Position numbers and translations under genes: made by a program
Shown: in pieces, positions 62,953-64,000 of the stretch
Position numbering within the stretch: the stretch's first letter is position 1
Layout of the letters: each line of letters starts with the position of its first letter
The notes under the pieces: model-generated
Told to the model about the DNA's origin: nothing
Databases searched by the model: none
The model's input: the letters and a program-made list of their open reading frames with translations, nothing else
Assembly (NCBI RefSeq): GCF_036178845.1
Contig: NZ_CP108070.1
Location: 5,952,001 to 6,016,000, forward strand
From: Streptomyces sp. NBC_00271
Lineage (GTDB): Bacteria > Actinomycetota > Actinomycetes > Streptomycetales > Streptomycetaceae
DNA: 64,000 bases
Direction: 5' to 3'

Positions 62953-64000
62953 TCAGTGGTGGACGGCGGTCCGCTGCTCGATGGGCGGGCTTGCGGCGGC
63001 GACGGTGCCGGCGGCCTCGGCTCGGCGCTCCAGAGCTGCCGAGACGACGGCGAGAACCAGGGCTCCCGCGGCGAGCGCCGCGCCGACCCAGTTGGGGGCG
63101 GTGTAACCGAGGCCGGCTGCGATGACGAGGCCACCGAGCCAGGCCGAGAGGGCGTTGCCGAGATTGAAGGCACCTATGTTCACGGCCGAGGCCAGGGTGG
63201 GGGCACCGTGAGCCTGGTCGAGGACGCGCTTCTGCAGCGGCGGCACGGTCGCGAACCCGAGGGCGCCGATCAGCGCGATCGTGAGGGCCGCGAGGATCTT
63301 GTTGTGCGCGGTCACCGTGAACAGGGCGAGCACGATGGCGAGGCCGCCCAGGGACACGTACAGCATCGGCATCAGGGCGCGGTCGGCGAACCTGCCTCCG
63401 ATGAGGTTTCCGGCGACCATGCCGAGGCCGAAGAGGACCAGCAGCCAGGTGACGGAGGTGTCGGCGAAGCCGGCGACGTGGGTCATCATCGGCGCGATGT
63501 AGGTGATGGCCGCGAAGACACCTCCGAAGCCGAGCACGGTCATCGCCATGGCCAGCAGGACCTGGACGTTCTTGAAGGCGGCAAGTTCGTGGCGGAGATG
63601 CACACCCTCGGGCTTCGGCATCTCGGGGACCAGTTTGGCGATACCGATCAGACCGATCACTCCAAGCGCGGCGACTCCGGCGAAGGTGACCCGCCAGCCC
63701 GCGGACTGCCCGATCAACGTACCCAGGGGGACACCGACCACATTGGCGATGGTGAGACCGCTGAACATCATGGCGATCGCCCCGGCCTTCTTCTCCGGCG
63801 CAACAAGCTCGGCGGCGACGACCGATCCGATGCCGAAGAACGCGCCGTGGGCGAGAGAGGCGACGACTCGGCCCGCCAGCATCAGCCCGAAGGCCGGGGC
63901 GACGGCGGAGAGCAGGTTGCCGACGACGAACAACCCCATCAGCAGCATCAGCATCCGCTTGCGGGACACCTTCGTGCCGAGCGCGGTCATGATCGGGGCG
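62953..64000 (-). CDS. MFS transporter, partial (cut at right edge)
   Basis: The visible 349 codons lack the N-terminal start; the first residues at the edge are APIMTALGTKVSRKRMLML, the motif A region after the second helix of a 12-helix transporter. This and the following segments resemble the AraJ/PbuE drug or sugar efflux group. It lies upstream of and in the same direction as the HbpS-like gene, so the two may form an operon. The substrate is unknown. Confidence 0.88.
   Translation of the reverse strand, partial: APIMTALGTKVSRKRMLMLLMGLFVVGNLLSAVAPAFGLMLAGRVVASLAHGAFFGIGSVVAAELVAPEKKAGAIAMMFSGLTIANVVGVPLGTLIGQSAGWRVTFAGVAALGVIGLIGIAKLVPEMPKPEGVHLRHELAAFKNVQVLLAMAMTVLGFGGVFAAITYIAPMMTHVAGFADTSVTWLLVLFGLGMVAGNLIGGRFADRALMPMLYVSLGGLAIVLALFTVTAHNKILAALTIALIGALGFATVPPLQKRVLDQAHGAPTLASAVNIGAFNLGNALSAWLGGLVIAAGLGYTAPNWVGAALAAGALVLAVVSAALERRAEAAGTVAAASPPIEQRTAVHH

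Overview
The window is Streptomyces chromosome, judged from very high GC, GTG starts, GTGA/ATGA overlaps, and an ssgA-ssgR pair (known only from sporulating actinomycetes). It comes from the conserved core near oriC rather than an arm. Two perfect and several degenerate parS (TGTTTCACGTGAAACA) sites get denser to the right, and three groups of DnaA boxes lie outside oriC. Gene order (pepP, copper/DyP cluster, pheA, serS, cyd, thiC, ssgA) follows the SCO39xx region of S. coelicolor as I remember it, with oriC off the right edge.

Layout. 1-13 kb: a cut-off secreted protein, a prim-pol protein, a GAF/SpoIIE-type phosphatase, aminopeptidase P, a MocR-type regulator beside an MFS exporter, a CitG-like protein, a Tat-exported intradiol dioxygenase, two divergent histidine kinases (one apparently dead) and an RsbW-like ATPase. 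13-19.5 kb: a copper-handling cluster (Met-rich membrane protein, YcnI, Sco1, PCuAC chaperone, CopC-CopD, DyP peroxidase) that should deliver extracytoplasmic copper to cytochrome oxidase and radical-copper oxidases. 19.5-23.5 kb: pheA, a DnaA-box-rich spacer, serS, a HAD phosphatase and tRNA-Ser(GCU). 24-27.6 kb: a four-gene double ABC exporter operon. 27.8-33.4 kb: an EphD-like hydrolase/SDR fusion, a MerR regulator, KptA, an LLM oxidoreductase and a second HAD protein. 33.4-41.5 kb: a GAF sensor kinase and the cydA-cydB-cydCD operon behind a near-perfect Rex operator. 41.6-50.5 kb: HisC, a LacI regulator with a TTA codon, a metallophosphatase, a membrane protein, a TerD-VWA protein and thiC with a TPP riboswitch. 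50.5-64 kb: a YibE/F protein, ssgA/ssgR, small membrane proteins, a cupin, PtpA, cystathionine gamma-lyase, LysR, Nudix, a globin-reductase with a huge proline-rich N-terminus, a HAD protein, a GNAT protein, an HbpS-like protein and a cut-off MFS gene.

Themes. Respiration and redox link the copper cluster, cydABCD with Rex, the GAF kinase and the globin-reductase. Chromosome-scale signals (parS, DnaA boxes) are threaded through ordinary genes: one parS forms the start of cydCD, one sits at the start of a HAD gene, and a degenerate one lies inside the variable arm of the thiC riboswitch. Short tandem repeats recur at gene ends, often running across the stop codon. No prophage, transposon, CRISPR array or biosynthetic cluster is visible.
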